A stretch of 64,000 bases of DNA from Athripsodes cinereus (GCA_947579605.1 OX388312.1:27241313-27305312); one strand, 5' to 3'; shown: positions 27,499 through 38,590, counted from the stretch's first letter. Notes: generated from the letters alone by a model not told the origin. Translations and numbers: made by a program.

Positions 27499-28028
27499 GG
27501 TGTTCTCACTTTGGCGAATATCGCCAGGCTCCAAAATATCGCCAGCCATTTGAACCGTGTGAACAAAATGACAGCTAGTCTGAAACGATAAAAAACCAGT
27601 AGAAACGACATCGTCTCGAGTTGACCACCTTCCAACTTTTCGCCGATTGAACGATTCGCGCATGCGCAGATGTGCGAGGCGTTCGTATCTATGGTAAAGA
27701 CTTTATAACCTGTAAATTTTACAATGTTTCCCGCTTCGTGACAGCTGATATCTTTGTTGTTGCTTTGTGGCGTTTGTTTCCTTAATTAAAAGACGCCTTA
27801 TAACCCCTTTTATAACATTTTCGACTAAAAATAAACACTTCGCGATCTCCATCTCGACGCCATTTTGAAAACAGTGTCAAAATCAAAGCGCATCTGACAG
27901 ATCGCTTCTATATTGGTGGACTGTGTGAACAGGTGTGACGATCAATGGATGTCCGGCGAATTTTGTTTTTTCGCCTGGCGATATATTTTGAAATTCGCCT
28001 GGCGATATTCGCCAAATGTGAACACCCC
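27499..28028. mobile_element. MITE (family M7) with GGCGAATATCGCC ends
   Basis: The left end GGTGTTCTCACTTTGGCGAA and the right end TTCGCCAAATGTGAACACC are inverted copies. Each end contains the palindrome GGCGAATATCGCC, and CGCCAGGC words are repeated further in. Target duplication not fixed. The short frames across it are chance products of the repeats. Confidence 0.7.
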
Positions 28029-31000
28029 ATTACATATAGAAATTTCACAATTGCAATGGTCTTGCGCGTGCAAAGGGCAGAGGACAGCCACCCACTTCGC
28101 ATACCAGAAAATAAGACATCCACTAAAATCGTTGGAAACTATGAGAAAATGCAGAAGGCTAGTGGATCGCTACAGAAAAAGCTCGCAAGAATAAGTATCA
28201 AACTTGTGTGTTCAAGAACATAATTTAAAGTATCCACGGAGCACAAAGAAGCAGCAATGGACAGTGTGATGACCCTACCTATTTTAAACCATTCTAAGCT
28301 CCGAATTTGCAACATCCTAGCTTCTAAACTATACCTACTGTAATAAATGATTCCCAAACTAGAATTTACATCCCTATCCGACTAGCTAAGAATTGTATGA
28401 ATTTTCGCATTGTTGCAAATATACGTACGAAATATCGCATTCCTAATTAAATTAATTAACGAATTTTGGCCTTTCGTGATCGTCTAGATTTATCTATTAA
28501 CTATTTTCGTTGATTAGGACCCAGTACGTTGTGTTTTGCCGATAATTTTACCTACGTTGTGTATTTTTAAAAACGCAAAATAAGTCACCTGAAATATACA
28601 TTTCAATAATCAAAAGAACAACAAAATCAATAAAACAATTTAAACATGAATTTTGATACATATTAACTCTGAGATCAACTTTGACGTCAGATCACTTACC
28701 TTGAGATACTGTAAAATAACATAATAAAAATAGAGCATAATAAAACATAACAAAATGTAACATAACAATCATCATAAAATAAAATTTAAATAATATTATT
28801 CTATATCATCACGAGAATGTTGTATGGTAACTGGTTGCCGATCTATGTCCCTACATAAGATAACCGTTTCATAGTATCTATAGTCCATGTATGTACATAT
28901 GTTCTACAACATACCTACTAATTCGTTGCGTCGTAAAGGACAGTGGCGCACCCAAAAACATAACTTTATTACTTTTGAATATTAATTAAATTTCAACACA
29001 ATTGTTTTGACATCATTTTCGGAGACTATAACTACTGGTTGTTAATGCATGGAAAGCATGCTGTGTCCATGCTGAAGGAGCGCCGCCTTCGCTCCTTCAC
29101 GTCTCAAACTCGCCATGCCGTACCTTGAGCCCGAGTGCACAACACTACTCCCGGATATATAAAATAATATATAAAATATATTTCCACTAGGGCATGCAAT
29201 ATATTGCAAACATGCGGACATGCAAACATATAATGATATTAGCTCTAAAGATTCCTGATCATTGAGCCTCAACCAAAGGGCGCAGATAACCCCTTCAAGT
29301 TATACTCTAGCAGAAAATTCGAGGAATGGAGCTGTACCTGCTTCAGTCGGAGAACATTTGAAATAAATACCTTTTCATTGGTTAAGTTGATTTATACGCA
29401 GAGAAAGCACCACCAATCTCTACGCACATCCAACCATGTTAATGATTGCAAGGTGTGTTCTTACAGAACTGATAAGATAGACTACTAATATAGTTAGCAA
29501 TATCACGAACAGTGATTTACCAACCAGTTAATAATAATTAAAGTTAATTAAACATAATATCCATTTACAAATGCCCAAAGACCTTATAATGGATTGTGGG
29601 TCCTCCAGCATATAGGGAAAGGAGAGAATTTTGTTAGTTGAACTATGTACTTATATTTACAAAATTTGATTTAAATAATAAATTATCATGCATAATTATA
29701 TACTACAATATCATATATTTTGTTAAGAAAGGAATAACGTCGTACCCAAATCGTCTGGGGCCAAACAAACGACTGGACAAAACTGCATTCCCTAGAAGGA
29801 AAAGGGTTTATGTAGGGATTTTTGGATAAATGGTATTAATATAAATATATTAATATAATAATACATAAACAATACGATATAACCATGCCTTGCAAAAATG
29901 TTAATTAATACATTCTAGAATTTCACAGCAATATAAGTAGAAAAATCCAGTAAATTTATAGAAGACAAATGACATCGATGATAAAATATGTAATTAAATA
30001 AATAAATAATATCCTGCTCTACATAAAACTCCTCTCCAAACTGCTTAATCCTTCGTAATGGTACAATAAATTAAATAAAAATATAATATTAGCTAGATCT
30101 GTGCGCCACTGCTATCGGTCTGGTTCTAGGTGTGTCGTACCCCGCTATATTATATCAGTCACAGGTACATACATACATACAAAAATGCTGAAAATAAATA
30201 TACATAATTCCTTTGTTTTCAAAATCTGTAAAATAATAAATCCTTGAGTACGACGACTACTTTGTAGACAACAATATCCTCCTAAATATCACGACACCTA
30301 GATTTAAATAAATTAATAATATTGAAAAATCTTATCTTATGACAGCTGGCAGGCTCACGGATTTTAAAATGTTAATTAAAAGTAATTTAGGAGGATCTAT
30401 ATATATTCCCAAATGTGGAAATATCACTAAAATATAATGTACTAACTACTATCGAAGGTGGGTAAATAAATATTAAAATATGTCGAATTCAAACACTGAG
30501 ATTAATATGATTGAGTCCCACCTCTCCTAGGTTCAAAACTAAACTGCCTCGAGTCATCTATCCTACCTCTTCAGATCCTGAAAAATGCCCTAGCAACACA
30601 CAAAAAAACAACTTCCATCTCTTTATGACACACACCAAAATATACCTGTCTCTGTCTCCTACATAGATAGATGTGTTCGACAACCACTTGAGATCAAACT
30701 AAGTCTCATCCCTTTATTAATCACCTACTACAAACATTCGATCTAGGTATATGAAAATAATAATATTAAATTTACAATCTAAAATAATATTTACAACCTT
30801 GTATATATTCATTTCATCACAACAGGAATCATTGGAATAAGTATTTATGTGAAATGGGCCCTCAACCCAACTAGGACAAGGTAGGACCTGTATGTATGAA
30901 AAATCTGTTAAAGATTTGTTAAAAAAGTCAAGACTGTGAAAAGCTAAATGATAACTGTTCTTTTCGAATATCACAGTACTCACATTATACGTGACTGTTC

Positions 31001-31076
31001 TATTTTCTATCTGTGCCGATAGTAAATACTTGCCTTCAATTCATTACTTTCATTATCCCATAATCCTGGCATTAAG
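28029..31076. other. Intergenic sequence upstream of gene B
   Basis: About 3 kb with no supported gene. AT-rich, with short (ACAT)n at 30167-30180. GC is raised at 29060-29140 (CTGAAGGAGCGCCGCCTTCG), but no domain or clear structure beyond a small hairpin was seen. Promoter elements of gene B probably lie in the last few hundred bases. Confidence 0.4.
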
Positions 31077-31095
31077 TTTCATTTCAGTTTTATTC
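31077..31095 (+). promoter_or_regulatory. Initiator-like block of gene B
   Basis: TTTCATTTCAGTTTTATTCC, 61 bases before the start codon, matches the block upstream of gene A (1772). TCAGTT fits the arthropod initiator. No TATA box is obvious. Confidence 0.35.
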
Positions 31096-31137
31096 CTGAC
31101 GACGTGTTGTGCATAAAGTGTTACCAAAAACAAAATA

Positions 31138-31231
31138 ATGAAGACTTTGATAAACATATTATTTATTTTAGTATTTTCATTCATTGGTTTTGACTGTGTC
31201 GGTACTCACAAATATGTTTTATCAAAACAAG
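31138..31231 (+). CDS. Gene B exon 1: signal peptide
   Basis: MKTLINILFILVFSFIGFDC is a clear signal sequence. It ends AAG before GTATTT, phase 1, as in gene A. Confidence 0.85.
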
Positions 31232-34200
31232 GTATTTATTTGATTATTTATTTATTAAATCATTATCTTCATCACAAACGAGGTAGAGAACTTCAAGTTG
31301 CATTACAGTGGTTATTTTACTCTTGAAAACCTAATTCTTAAATCAAAAAAAGTACCCTATAAAAAGACTGCAATTATTCTTGACCAAATTTAAGCAATGA
31401 TATTGCAATAACGTATATATTTATATAAACTATAAAAATAAAAACAGCCTATACCACTTGAGAAGGAATGCGTCCGGGTGTTGTCTTTTCCTAACAAATT
31501 GTCAGTACGTAAAAGAAATATCAATATTGTTATAATCATAGTAATTTTATATTATATCAACAGACTATAATGAAGTGTTGGAAAGGGACAGCGCCCTAAC
31601 AGGTCCTCATCCAGGTGGCGCTTTTTTCTTTAATACTCAGTTTTTTAAACATAACATAACACAATAGACAATAAATTCACGACGTTCCGGCTTGTTTAAA
31701 TTAAGTATAATAAAAAAATAATAACATCAACTACCATGCACCTACGTAACCTATATTTGGACAAATCTCGCAAATCGAGCTAGTTCTATTTATATTGTTT
31801 TACGGGTAGGTACCAATACGTGAGTGTTCATATTATATACAATGCACCATACATATATTATGTTTACATGTAGCGCCCAAATCACAATTTAAAAATACCT
31901 TTTTCATTTAGTCTCGACCGTAAATCGAACCCGAAAACTCGTGACTCAAAGGCAAGAGCGTTACCTCTGCGCCACACTAGCCGTCCGTAAATAATACAAT
32001 CGTACCTCGACATACGAATTTAATTCGTTCCGCAACCTTGCTCGTATTTCAAATTACTCGTATCTCAAAGCAAATTTCCCCATTGAAATTAATTGAACTG
32101 CCATTAATCCGTTCCAGTCCCCAAAATGTCAACCAAGTTATTTTTGTTATATCGTGTTTCTGAATAAGAAAAATGTATTTATAAATGAGAAATATTGTAC
32201 AAAAACATAAAAAAGAGAATGTAAAGAAATAAACTAGATTTATAAAGTGCTACTTTCGCTTAATTTTCCTCACTGCTTTTCTCCTGACTGGTCTTTGCCT
32301 TTTTCACCACGCTTTTCTCACTTTCACCTATAGGCCGGTAAAAAAAAACCATGTCCAAGGAGGTTTGTTTCTTCCTCCCTTTCAGAATGTTCCGGAAACG
32401 AGTTAGGCAAGTGTCATTAAATAGCTCGTATTTCAAAGCAAAAAATCGCTCGCTCGACGGCTCGTATCTCAAAAAACTCGTATGTTGGGGCACTCGTTTG
32501 TCAAGGTACCACTGTATTCAATTGAATAATGAACGAATGTCCGCATTCGCATAATGCCATAATAAGGACTGGAATATCCGCTACAATGAATAGTATTACA
32601 ATGCAGTGTATGTAGGTGTTACAATACATAAAGTGAGGAGATGCTTGCATCATTTCGTTGAGACACTACAAATGTACGAGCTGCGTCTAGGAGGCAGAAT
32701 AAAATTGTTGTTGATCATTATTGTTAACTGAATATTTTCTAGAATTATGTATTCATTTTAATTATTATTTAATTTTACTTATGTTATTGTATTTATTTTT
32801 ATTAATTGAAGATTTTGTTATGCGCAAATATACTTGTACGTACCTACGTAGTAATGACATTATCCATCAAAGCATAACCTTTTAAATCCAGATATACAGG
32901 ATATCAAAGGATTAAGCTCAAAACGCGGGTTCAAAATACCAGCATTGTGCCTTTATTGAGCATTTTATAAAGGAAATTATTATTATTATTATTGGAAAAA
33001 AATGTATATTTTTTCGGTAACACACATAATTATTTTAATTTGAATTAGATATTAGTCAGATTCTATATTCTAGAACCCGTAAAGAATAGATTTCCCACTC
33101 TTTTCAATTCAGCAATGATGTACATCGCCCATCGTGAAAATCTTATTCTGGTTGACACAGATTGGACCGATATTTGATTGAGAGAAATGGTGTTCGGAGA
33201 CGTGGACGTCCGAGAATCAAATGGCAAGATCATTTAAATCAAATCCTACAGGACGGCCACGTGTTGAGCACATTGAACAGGAGAACATGCATGAGGAATT
33301 GTATGACAGTGACGGAAGCGAAAGATGTATGCAAGTAATGCAAGGATAGAAAGAAGTGGCGATCGATCCTTTCTGCCTACCCCGCGAGGGAAGCGGCGTG
33401 ATGGTATGTATGTATGTATGCAGATTGGACCACATAAATGTTTTTTTCATGCAGTTAATCTACTGACTAATCTACTACACGATAGGTAAATTAATTTTTC
33501 AGATTATTTTCCCATACATCAACAAGGCATCTCTCATAATACTTACTATAAGGTGAAATATTTCAGGTGGTGACACATCACGAGCACCATGGAATGCCAC
33601 ATATACATATTACCTTAAGAAGTCTCTCTTCGCTAGATACGATAAGGTCACCAGACCTTCAAATGAAGGGCGTGTAAGCTACATTAATGTCGATCTGTAT
33701 ATCCACAACTTCGAATTCGACGACAAAACCCTAATCATGATTCTACACGGATATTTGCATTTTGTAAGATCGATGTGAAATTTATTTCTACTTTTTCATG
33801 ATAATATACCTTCTTATGAACAAGTATGCAATTTATACGATGAAAAATACTGTCGAGCCAATATATTTTCAGAAGCAAGTTAAATAAGCCAATTAATAGG
33901 TAACACAATATTAACACCACTGTTGTAGACGGAAAAAAAATAGGCGTCCCTCAAGGAACGTAAATCAATTCTATGGACTCAAACCCAGTGAGACAAAGAC
34001 AAGTTAATAATTTACTTAATTAACTTTTAGACATGGCATGATAACAATCTCTCATGGAATCGATCGGATTATGGAGGAATCGAGATTATCAGCGTGGCTG
34101 ATCATGAAATTTGGCAGCCAGATATCAAGCAGTACAATAGGTGAGTCAAAGAGGCAAAACTACAACAATCAATGTTTTCCATACCCAATCTGTTGGCTTC

Positions 34201-37200
34201 AAAAATATATATTTTACTATTTTTATAATTTTCAGTCTTCTTAACATTAACAAGAAAGTTAATGGAAAATACTTAATGAAAAAAAAATATTCAAAATTTT
34301 ATTTTTATTAGTGTTTTTTTAAGAAGTTCCTCATTTACTCCACCAATCATGTTTGTTCCAATATAAAATCCACAGTAACGAGACGTATAATTTGTGATCG
34401 CCTTACTTTAAATCACATAAGATAAAAAAAAACTCCAGCAATTCTTTGTCAATAGGTGTCTCAGGAAGTTGATATGTGGATGGCAGTTTCAAACACACCA
34501 TTCTCTTTGTATAGATTTTTTTGATTTCAGTGCTTCTGGTTCTATTGATCAGTTTGGGACTACTCACTGCGTTATTAGCTTTCGCGGAATGGTTGAATGG
34601 ATCCCTCCAGCAACATTGAAAACATTCTGCAAAATGGACTTCAAAAAATGGCCACAAGATGAACAATTCTGTAATTACACGATTGGTTCCTGGACATATC
34701 ATGGATTGGAAATCAATATCGATTCTGGACTATTAGGCAATACAATTCCTATTAACGTTAGTTGTTTCAAAATATTATTCATTATGTAGTTGTGATTAGT
34801 TCTTCCAAAGTTACGTATTTATTGACATATACATTCTATCCTATACGTTTATTTAATTTAAAGCTATTTACATTACAATGATTTAATCATTTATTTTTCA
34901 GGACGAATTCTTGGTACAAAACACTGAATTTGAACTAGTTGATACAAAGTTTTTTAGAAAAGCGGAGTTGTATGATACCATTCCATACATAACGGTAACA
35001 ATCCATGTCATCCTAACCTATAAGATAGAAATAAAATCAGCCTTCTTGATTATTAACTTTTATGTGTGATATTTTCCCTATTCCCTTTGAAAATAATATA
35101 TAATTCGAAGGTTCAACAATCAAAGCACACTGAAAAATAATATGACCTTCTTTCCTTGTAAAATGGATAATCATACTTCTTCGCATTTTAAGTCAAAGTA
35201 CTGCGAAACAATGATCTTAGAATCTATCAAAAATTCTGTAAAGCTATTGATTATTCCTTGAACACTTGTGGAAACATGTGGCCTGGAAACATTATTTGAT
35301 ATCGTTGACGAAAAAATTAATAATAACGGACCCAGGTGAGCTTCTTGCAGAATATTTGAAGTAATTTGAATCTGTCCAGACCGTGATAGATAATATTTGT
35401 TTTCAGATAACTTATACCATCCACACCAAACGTCGAGGTAATGTCCGTTCTGCTGTTCTCCACTCCCAGATTGCTGTGGCAGCTGTTCTCTCTCTGCTAG
35501 CCCACTGTCTCCCCACGTCTCCAGTTGCAGCCGCCCCTCGTGCCATCCTTGCAGCACTTCCTCCAGCCATACTCGCCATAGCACTATTCTATTTGGGATA
35601 TAGACTACCATCAACACAATACTCACCTGATATTGGTAACTTGTTTTTCTATTACATGTCTTACAATAATAATAATCATGACACTACAACTGTCATTGGG
35701 GCTTACAAGATATTTTTTTTTAAGTTACTGGTATATCTTTCGATAGCTTATTAATGAAGTAAGTACACCAGAAGTAAGTATACCAGGTATATTTGAGCTT
35801 TACTTATACATGACACTTTATTAGATTCATTAGAATTTCGTTTGTCGAGTATTTTACCCGAATAGCTCCATAAATTATAAAGTAAAAACACCAATTATTT
35901 ATTGAGTGTAATTGACAAAATGTAATCGAAACTGCAAAGAGCAATTATTTAGTTTATTAATTATAAATATAACACATATTTATAGTATATCCACAGTGAC
36001 TTTTTATTGGACGCGAGCCGGCTTACAAGAGCTTCCGCTCTCATCTTTTCGCTTTTCACTAGCCTGATGATGAGAGCGGAAGCTCTTGAAAGCCGTCTCG
36101 CGTCTAATAAAGTCACTGTGGATATACTATAAATAAGTGTTATATTTATAATTAATTCAACATGAATTTCCACCAAGTACCGTCGGTTGAAAATATCAAC
36201 TTTGTTAAGTTTACATTTTTTTTCGAAAACAAGTTTTGTAGAATATAATGTGGGGAAAAGAATTTAGAATCTGAAAAAGGGGGTGTGGAGGAGCGCGTCC
36301 GAGAACTACGTGGCATGATCAAATGATCGTGGATCGAATTTTATCAAAGACGAGCGCGTGGTTAAATAAGAGAAATCGACGTGCGTGTATTATAAATTTA
36401 ATGAATGCAGAAGAAGCGAATGAAGTATGTAAGGATAGATCTATATGGCGTTCCGTTCTCTCTGCCTACCCCCTTGGAAAACGGCGTGAGAGTATAGACA
36501 GATAGCAAAGAAGAATTTATAAAAATGGATAGGTAATAGGCAAACATCAACTTGATTGAAATGAGTGTTCAAATAAAAGATGGAATGTAAAATGATAAAT
36601 AAGTTTGGTTCCATTTATAAACATGTCAATTTTTTTCTAGTGACTCTCTACGTTGATAGCTTATACTTAACTCTCATATCTGGAACGACATCAATATTAG
36701 TGCTCAAAGTAGCACGAGAACGGCGGACTATGCCATGGCTCCTCAAAGAATTCCTCAACTGCAAAGCCGCCAAGCTACTGACAAATCCATTGCCCATTAA
36801 CTTTGATGTAAGCATCGATTCAATTTTATATATTAATACAATATAATTTAAAAATAACTATCTTGTGAGGATCAGTGTTGCTATGTTAGTTTGTTTTTTT
36901 TTTACGTAGATGATGATTTTGGATGATTTTATTTCATTTTTGACGCCGTTTAACAGTCCCTAGACCGTCTCAAGGGTGCCAGTGAAGAGTTCAGTTTTCA
37001 ATTTGCTTCTGAAGCTAGTGACTGTCTGACTATCTCTCAGTATCAACGTTCTTTTGGTCCTGTTTGGTTATCTTTTGTTTTAAATCTACGTACTTTTCTC
37101 TTATTTTCCGAACGTAGGTACGAATTATAATTTTCGATTTTTTAATTTAAATATTCCTTAAGGAATCCGAAGAGATTGTGAAATATTTCAAATTTTTGTA

Positions 37201-37481
37201 CAATTTAAAAAATCTGGCGACGGGCGAGTAGAAATTTTTAAAGACAATAATTATATTGTACATAGTTATATTACCTACTAATGATCTCCAAAATTTGGTT
37301 TCAGTCCACAAGTAAGGAATTCCTGGTGAACGGATCAGAATGTGATGACGATGATGAAGATGAAGGAAATATAATATCTAACCCGACTACCAGACCATGG
37401 TTGACTTTAGCAACATTACTAGATCGATTGACTCTCTTGCTTCTTGTCATGGCTTTTATCTTACTCTTCATCAATTTATAA
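31138..37481 (+). CDS. Gene B: divergent nicotinic acetylcholine receptor subunit, non-alpha type (8 exons)
   Basis: Exons 31138-31231, 33567-33763, 34031-34140, 34531-34756, 34902-34994, 35407-35635, 36641-36807 and 37305-37481 join into an open frame of 430 aa with GT-AG introns and the same phases as gene A. A signal peptide (residues 1-21) is followed by the ligand-binding domain with IWQPDI, Cys-loop C167-C181 (WPQDEQ inside) and GSWTYHG. Loop C has LYDTIPY in place of the vicinal cysteines, so by convention it is a beta-type subunit. It cannot supply the principal agonist face but could supply the complementary face in a mixed pentamer, for example with A. TM1-TM2 share the same aberrant sequence as A. 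The cytoplasmic loop carries an acidic run (DDDDEDE). Intact in every exon. A tandem duplicate of gene A, about 9.5 kb downstream of it. Confidence 0.9.
31232..31764. other. Intron 1 of gene B, left part
   Basis: Unassigned, AT-rich. Confidence 0.4.
31765..31987 (-). mobile_element. tRNA-derived SINE, family S2, diverged copy
   Basis: On the minus strand: GGCGCAGAGGTAACGCTCTT, CGAGTTTTCGGGTTCGATTT, then a body with GGGCGCTACATG, and a decayed 3' part with GAACTAGCTCGATTTGCG. More diverged than the other S2 copies, so probably older. Confidence 0.7.
31997..32514 (-). mobile_element. Tc1/mariner-superfamily MITE, pogo/Tigger-like
   Basis: Ends CAATCGTACCTCGACATACG and TTTGTCAAGGTACCACTG are inverted copies with TA on both sides (31995-31996, 32515-32516). 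The minus-strand frame at 32260-32493 (LKGRKKQTSLDMVFFYRPIG, ending in a charged tail) resembles the C-terminus of Tigger/jerky-type transposases (K-Q-T-S-L-D-x-F-F). The rest of the transposase is absent. Confidence 0.75.
32517..33060. other. Intron 1 of gene B, middle part
   Basis: Unassigned, with a (TTA)n run at about 32971-32990. Confidence 0.4.
33065..33165 (-). repeat. Dispersed repeat R1, partial
   Basis: AGAATAGATTTCCCACTCTT, then TTCAATTCAGCAATGATGTA and CATCGCCCATCGTG, the R1 right end and middle in reverse. Confidence 0.5.
33190..33425 (+). mobile_element. LINE ORF2 C-terminal tail, decayed
   Basis: In one forward frame: RRRGRPRIKWQDHLNQILQD, RTCMRNCMTVTEAKDVCK, then a shift, DRKKWRSILSAYPAR. 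This tail (G-R-P-x-x-x-W, E-A-K-x-V-C-K-D-R-x-x-W-R-S) recurs at about 36300 and 37800, and only as nucleotides at 55520. It ends in (ATGT)n. A relic in intron 1 of gene B. Confidence 0.65.
33567..33763 (+). CDS. Gene B exon 2: N-terminal part of the ligand-binding domain
   Basis: Encodes GGDTSRAPWNAT, ARYDKVTRPS, VDLYIHNFEF and LHG; about 40% of residues match exon 2 of gene A. Phase 0 donor TTT before GTAAGA. Confidence 0.9.
34031..34140 (+). CDS. Gene B exon 3: loop D/loop A segment
   Basis: Encodes TWHDNNLSWNRSDYGG and IWQPDIKQYN. 23 of 36 residues match gene A, and length and phase are the same. Confidence 0.92.
34141..34530. other. Intron 3 of gene B
   Basis: AT-rich, no repeat recognised. 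Confidence 0.5.
34531..34756 (+). CDS. Gene B exon 4: Cys-loop and loop B
   Basis: Cys-loop C167 to C181 with 13 residues between, containing WPQDEQ, then NYTIGSWTYHG with the loop B tryptophan. Shares the extra C147 with A. The donor is GTTAGT. Confidence 0.92.
34902..34994 (+). CDS. Gene B exon 5: loop C without vicinal cysteines
   Basis: Encodes DEFLVQNTEFELVDTKFF, then RKAELYDTIPYIT. The region aligned with PCC of gene A has no cysteine, which makes B non-alpha. 31 codons, phase 0 on both sides. Confidence 0.9.
34995..35406. other. Intron 5 of gene B
   Basis: No repeat recognised. A long antisense open frame runs from exon 6 into this intron (35171-35626) but looks like a shadow of the conserved exon. 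Confidence 0.5.
35407..35635 (+). CDS. Gene B exon 6: TM1 and TM2
   Basis: 76 codons, only three of which change the residue relative to gene A (Ile to Thr, Ala to Ile, His to Tyr), and 19 of 229 bases in all. It has the same acid-free TM1-TM2, with PVAAAPR before TM2 and [10 protein letters not shown] after it. Confidence 0.92.
35956..36168. mobile_element. Palindromic MITE (family M8)
   Basis: The arms begin TTAATTATAAATATAACAC, include GTATATCCACAGTGAC and AAGAGCTTCCGCTCTCATC, and pair across almost the whole element with a short loop near 36060. A transcript of the intron would fold into a long hairpin. Confidence 0.8.
36275..36512 (+). mobile_element. LINE ORF2 C-terminal tail, decayed
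   Basis: Encodes, with frame changes, RACIINLMNAEEANEVCK, DRSIWRSVLSAYPLGKRRES. The same tail as at 33190. It ends near GATAGATAG. Confidence 0.65.
36641..36807 (+). CDS. Gene B exon 7: TM3 and cytoplasmic loop
   Basis: Encodes [31 protein letters not shown] and CKAAKLL; about two thirds of residues match A. Phase 0 donor. Confidence 0.92.
36808..37304. other. Intron 7 of gene B
   Basis: No element fixed. Confidence 0.4.
37305..37481 (+). CDS. Gene B exon 8: acidic loop end, TM4 and stop
   Basis: STSKEFLVNGSECDDDDEDE, then RPWLTLATLLDRLTLLLLVM and a hydrophobic tail ending FINL, then TAA. The W-x-x-x-A-x-x-x-D-R-L block of TM4 is kept. The acidic run is absent from gene A. Confidence 0.92.
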   Translation, partial: STSKEFLVNGSECDDDDEDEGNIISNPTTRPWLTLATLLDRLTLLLLVMAFILLFINL

Positions 37482-38179
37482 TATTTCAAAATTTTATGAT
37501 AGGAGGTTGAAGAACGACGAAACTGAAAAGAAATGCAGTGAAGATTTAGTATTCGCTGAGAAGAATGATTAGTAAAATGTTGCGAGATAGAGCAAGGAAT
37601 ATGCAATATTAATATTAACAGAATAAGTTTTTACGAGAGGAAGGTTGTATGTAGATAGAATTCATGTAAATGAATTGCAATGTTTTGGAGATACGGAGGG
37701 AATGGATGCTGAAACGAAAGATATGTGGATCGAATGGATGTTGAAAGGAATACGAAGAAAGTCTATTTATCTAAAAGAAAGGGTGTAAGAAACCGCGGAC
37801 ATTCGAAAACTTGGTGGCATTACCACGCGTATCAAAATTTCAAGAACGGTTGCGTGATGTAGAAAAAAAATGCCGTATCGTATGTATGAGAAATCGCGTG
37901 AATGTGAATGAATATGTAAGGATATAATATCAATATAGTGTTCCGTCCTCTCTACCTAGCTTACTTGAGATATGGCGTGAGGTTATAGTATAGTATAATT
38001 ATTACATATTATGTTACTTTATTATTGACTCTTTTTAAATAAAGGTGTAAAACAAAATTGATTCGTGTTTATTTAACATAAAGAGATTATTTCTTAAAAC
38101 GTGTATAAGAAATATTGTTGATCGATGGATTATTTTGTTAATATTGTAGGTATACCTAAATAAATATAATACAGATATT
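37482..38179 (+). other. 3' region of gene B with a LINE tail
   Basis: The first AATAAA after the stop is at 38038-38043, about 560 bases downstream. Between about 37700 and 37990 lies another decayed LINE ORF2 tail (CRIVCMRNRVNVNEYV, then GTTCCGTCCTCTCTACC), so the 3' untranslated region may have taken in a retroelement end. Confidence 0.5.
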
Positions 38180-38590
38180 TAATACTTAACATGAACAAAG
38201 TTTGGAAGGCGTCTGGACTCAGTATCAGGACAAAATGTCGCCTGTTCAATGCGAGTATCATCCCAATCCTTCTATATGGTTGTGAGTCTTGACTAGGGGA
38301 TTCGATCCCGGGATCCCGGGATTCGGGAGAGACGATGGTCTTGGCTGGGTCATGTTCTGAGATGCCCAATGATAGTGGGCCAAAAAGGGTTTTTCCGTCC
38401 GCAAGGGTTCCGTCGGCCCAGGCGTCCCTCTTTCATAATACACCGTTCCTATGACGATGACATCAGAGCGTAGGGAATGTCGTGGGAAGAGGTGACGCGA
38501 TTGGCACAGAGACGATCTGAATGGAGGAGGCTGGTTTCTGTCCTGTGCTCCCGAGAGGAGTGTTGAAGGCGATGATAATGATGATGATTT
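38180..38590 (+). mobile_element. LINE ORF2 C-terminal fragment, decayed
   Basis: MNKVWKASGLSIRTKCRLFN, ASIIPILLYGCES, then breaks, then SWEEVTRLAQRRSEWRRLVS and VLCSREEC in another frame. This is the typical endonuclease-RT C-terminal pattern (L-L-Y-G-C-E; W-R-x-L-V), with frameshifts and internal loss. Confidence 0.75.

Larger units (their letters stand above)
35636..36640. other. Intron 6 of gene B
   Basis: The left 140 bases align with intron 6 of gene A (ACACTACAACTGTCATTGGG, TCGATAGCTTATTAATGAAG). The rest holds a palindromic MITE (35956-36168) and a LINE tail (36275-36512), which explains why this intron is about twice as long as in A. Confidence 0.6.

Noticed and set aside
27900..28223. 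Two overlapping plus-strand frames of about 92 codons
   Set aside because: They span the right end of MITE M7 and adjoining sequence. No recognisable domain, and the two frames compete.
35171..35626. 151-codon antisense frame over gene B exon 6
   Set aside because: It runs antisense over the conserved TM1-TM2 exon and has no start context, domain or splice logic of its own. The similar antisense frame in gene A follows from the same conserved sequence.
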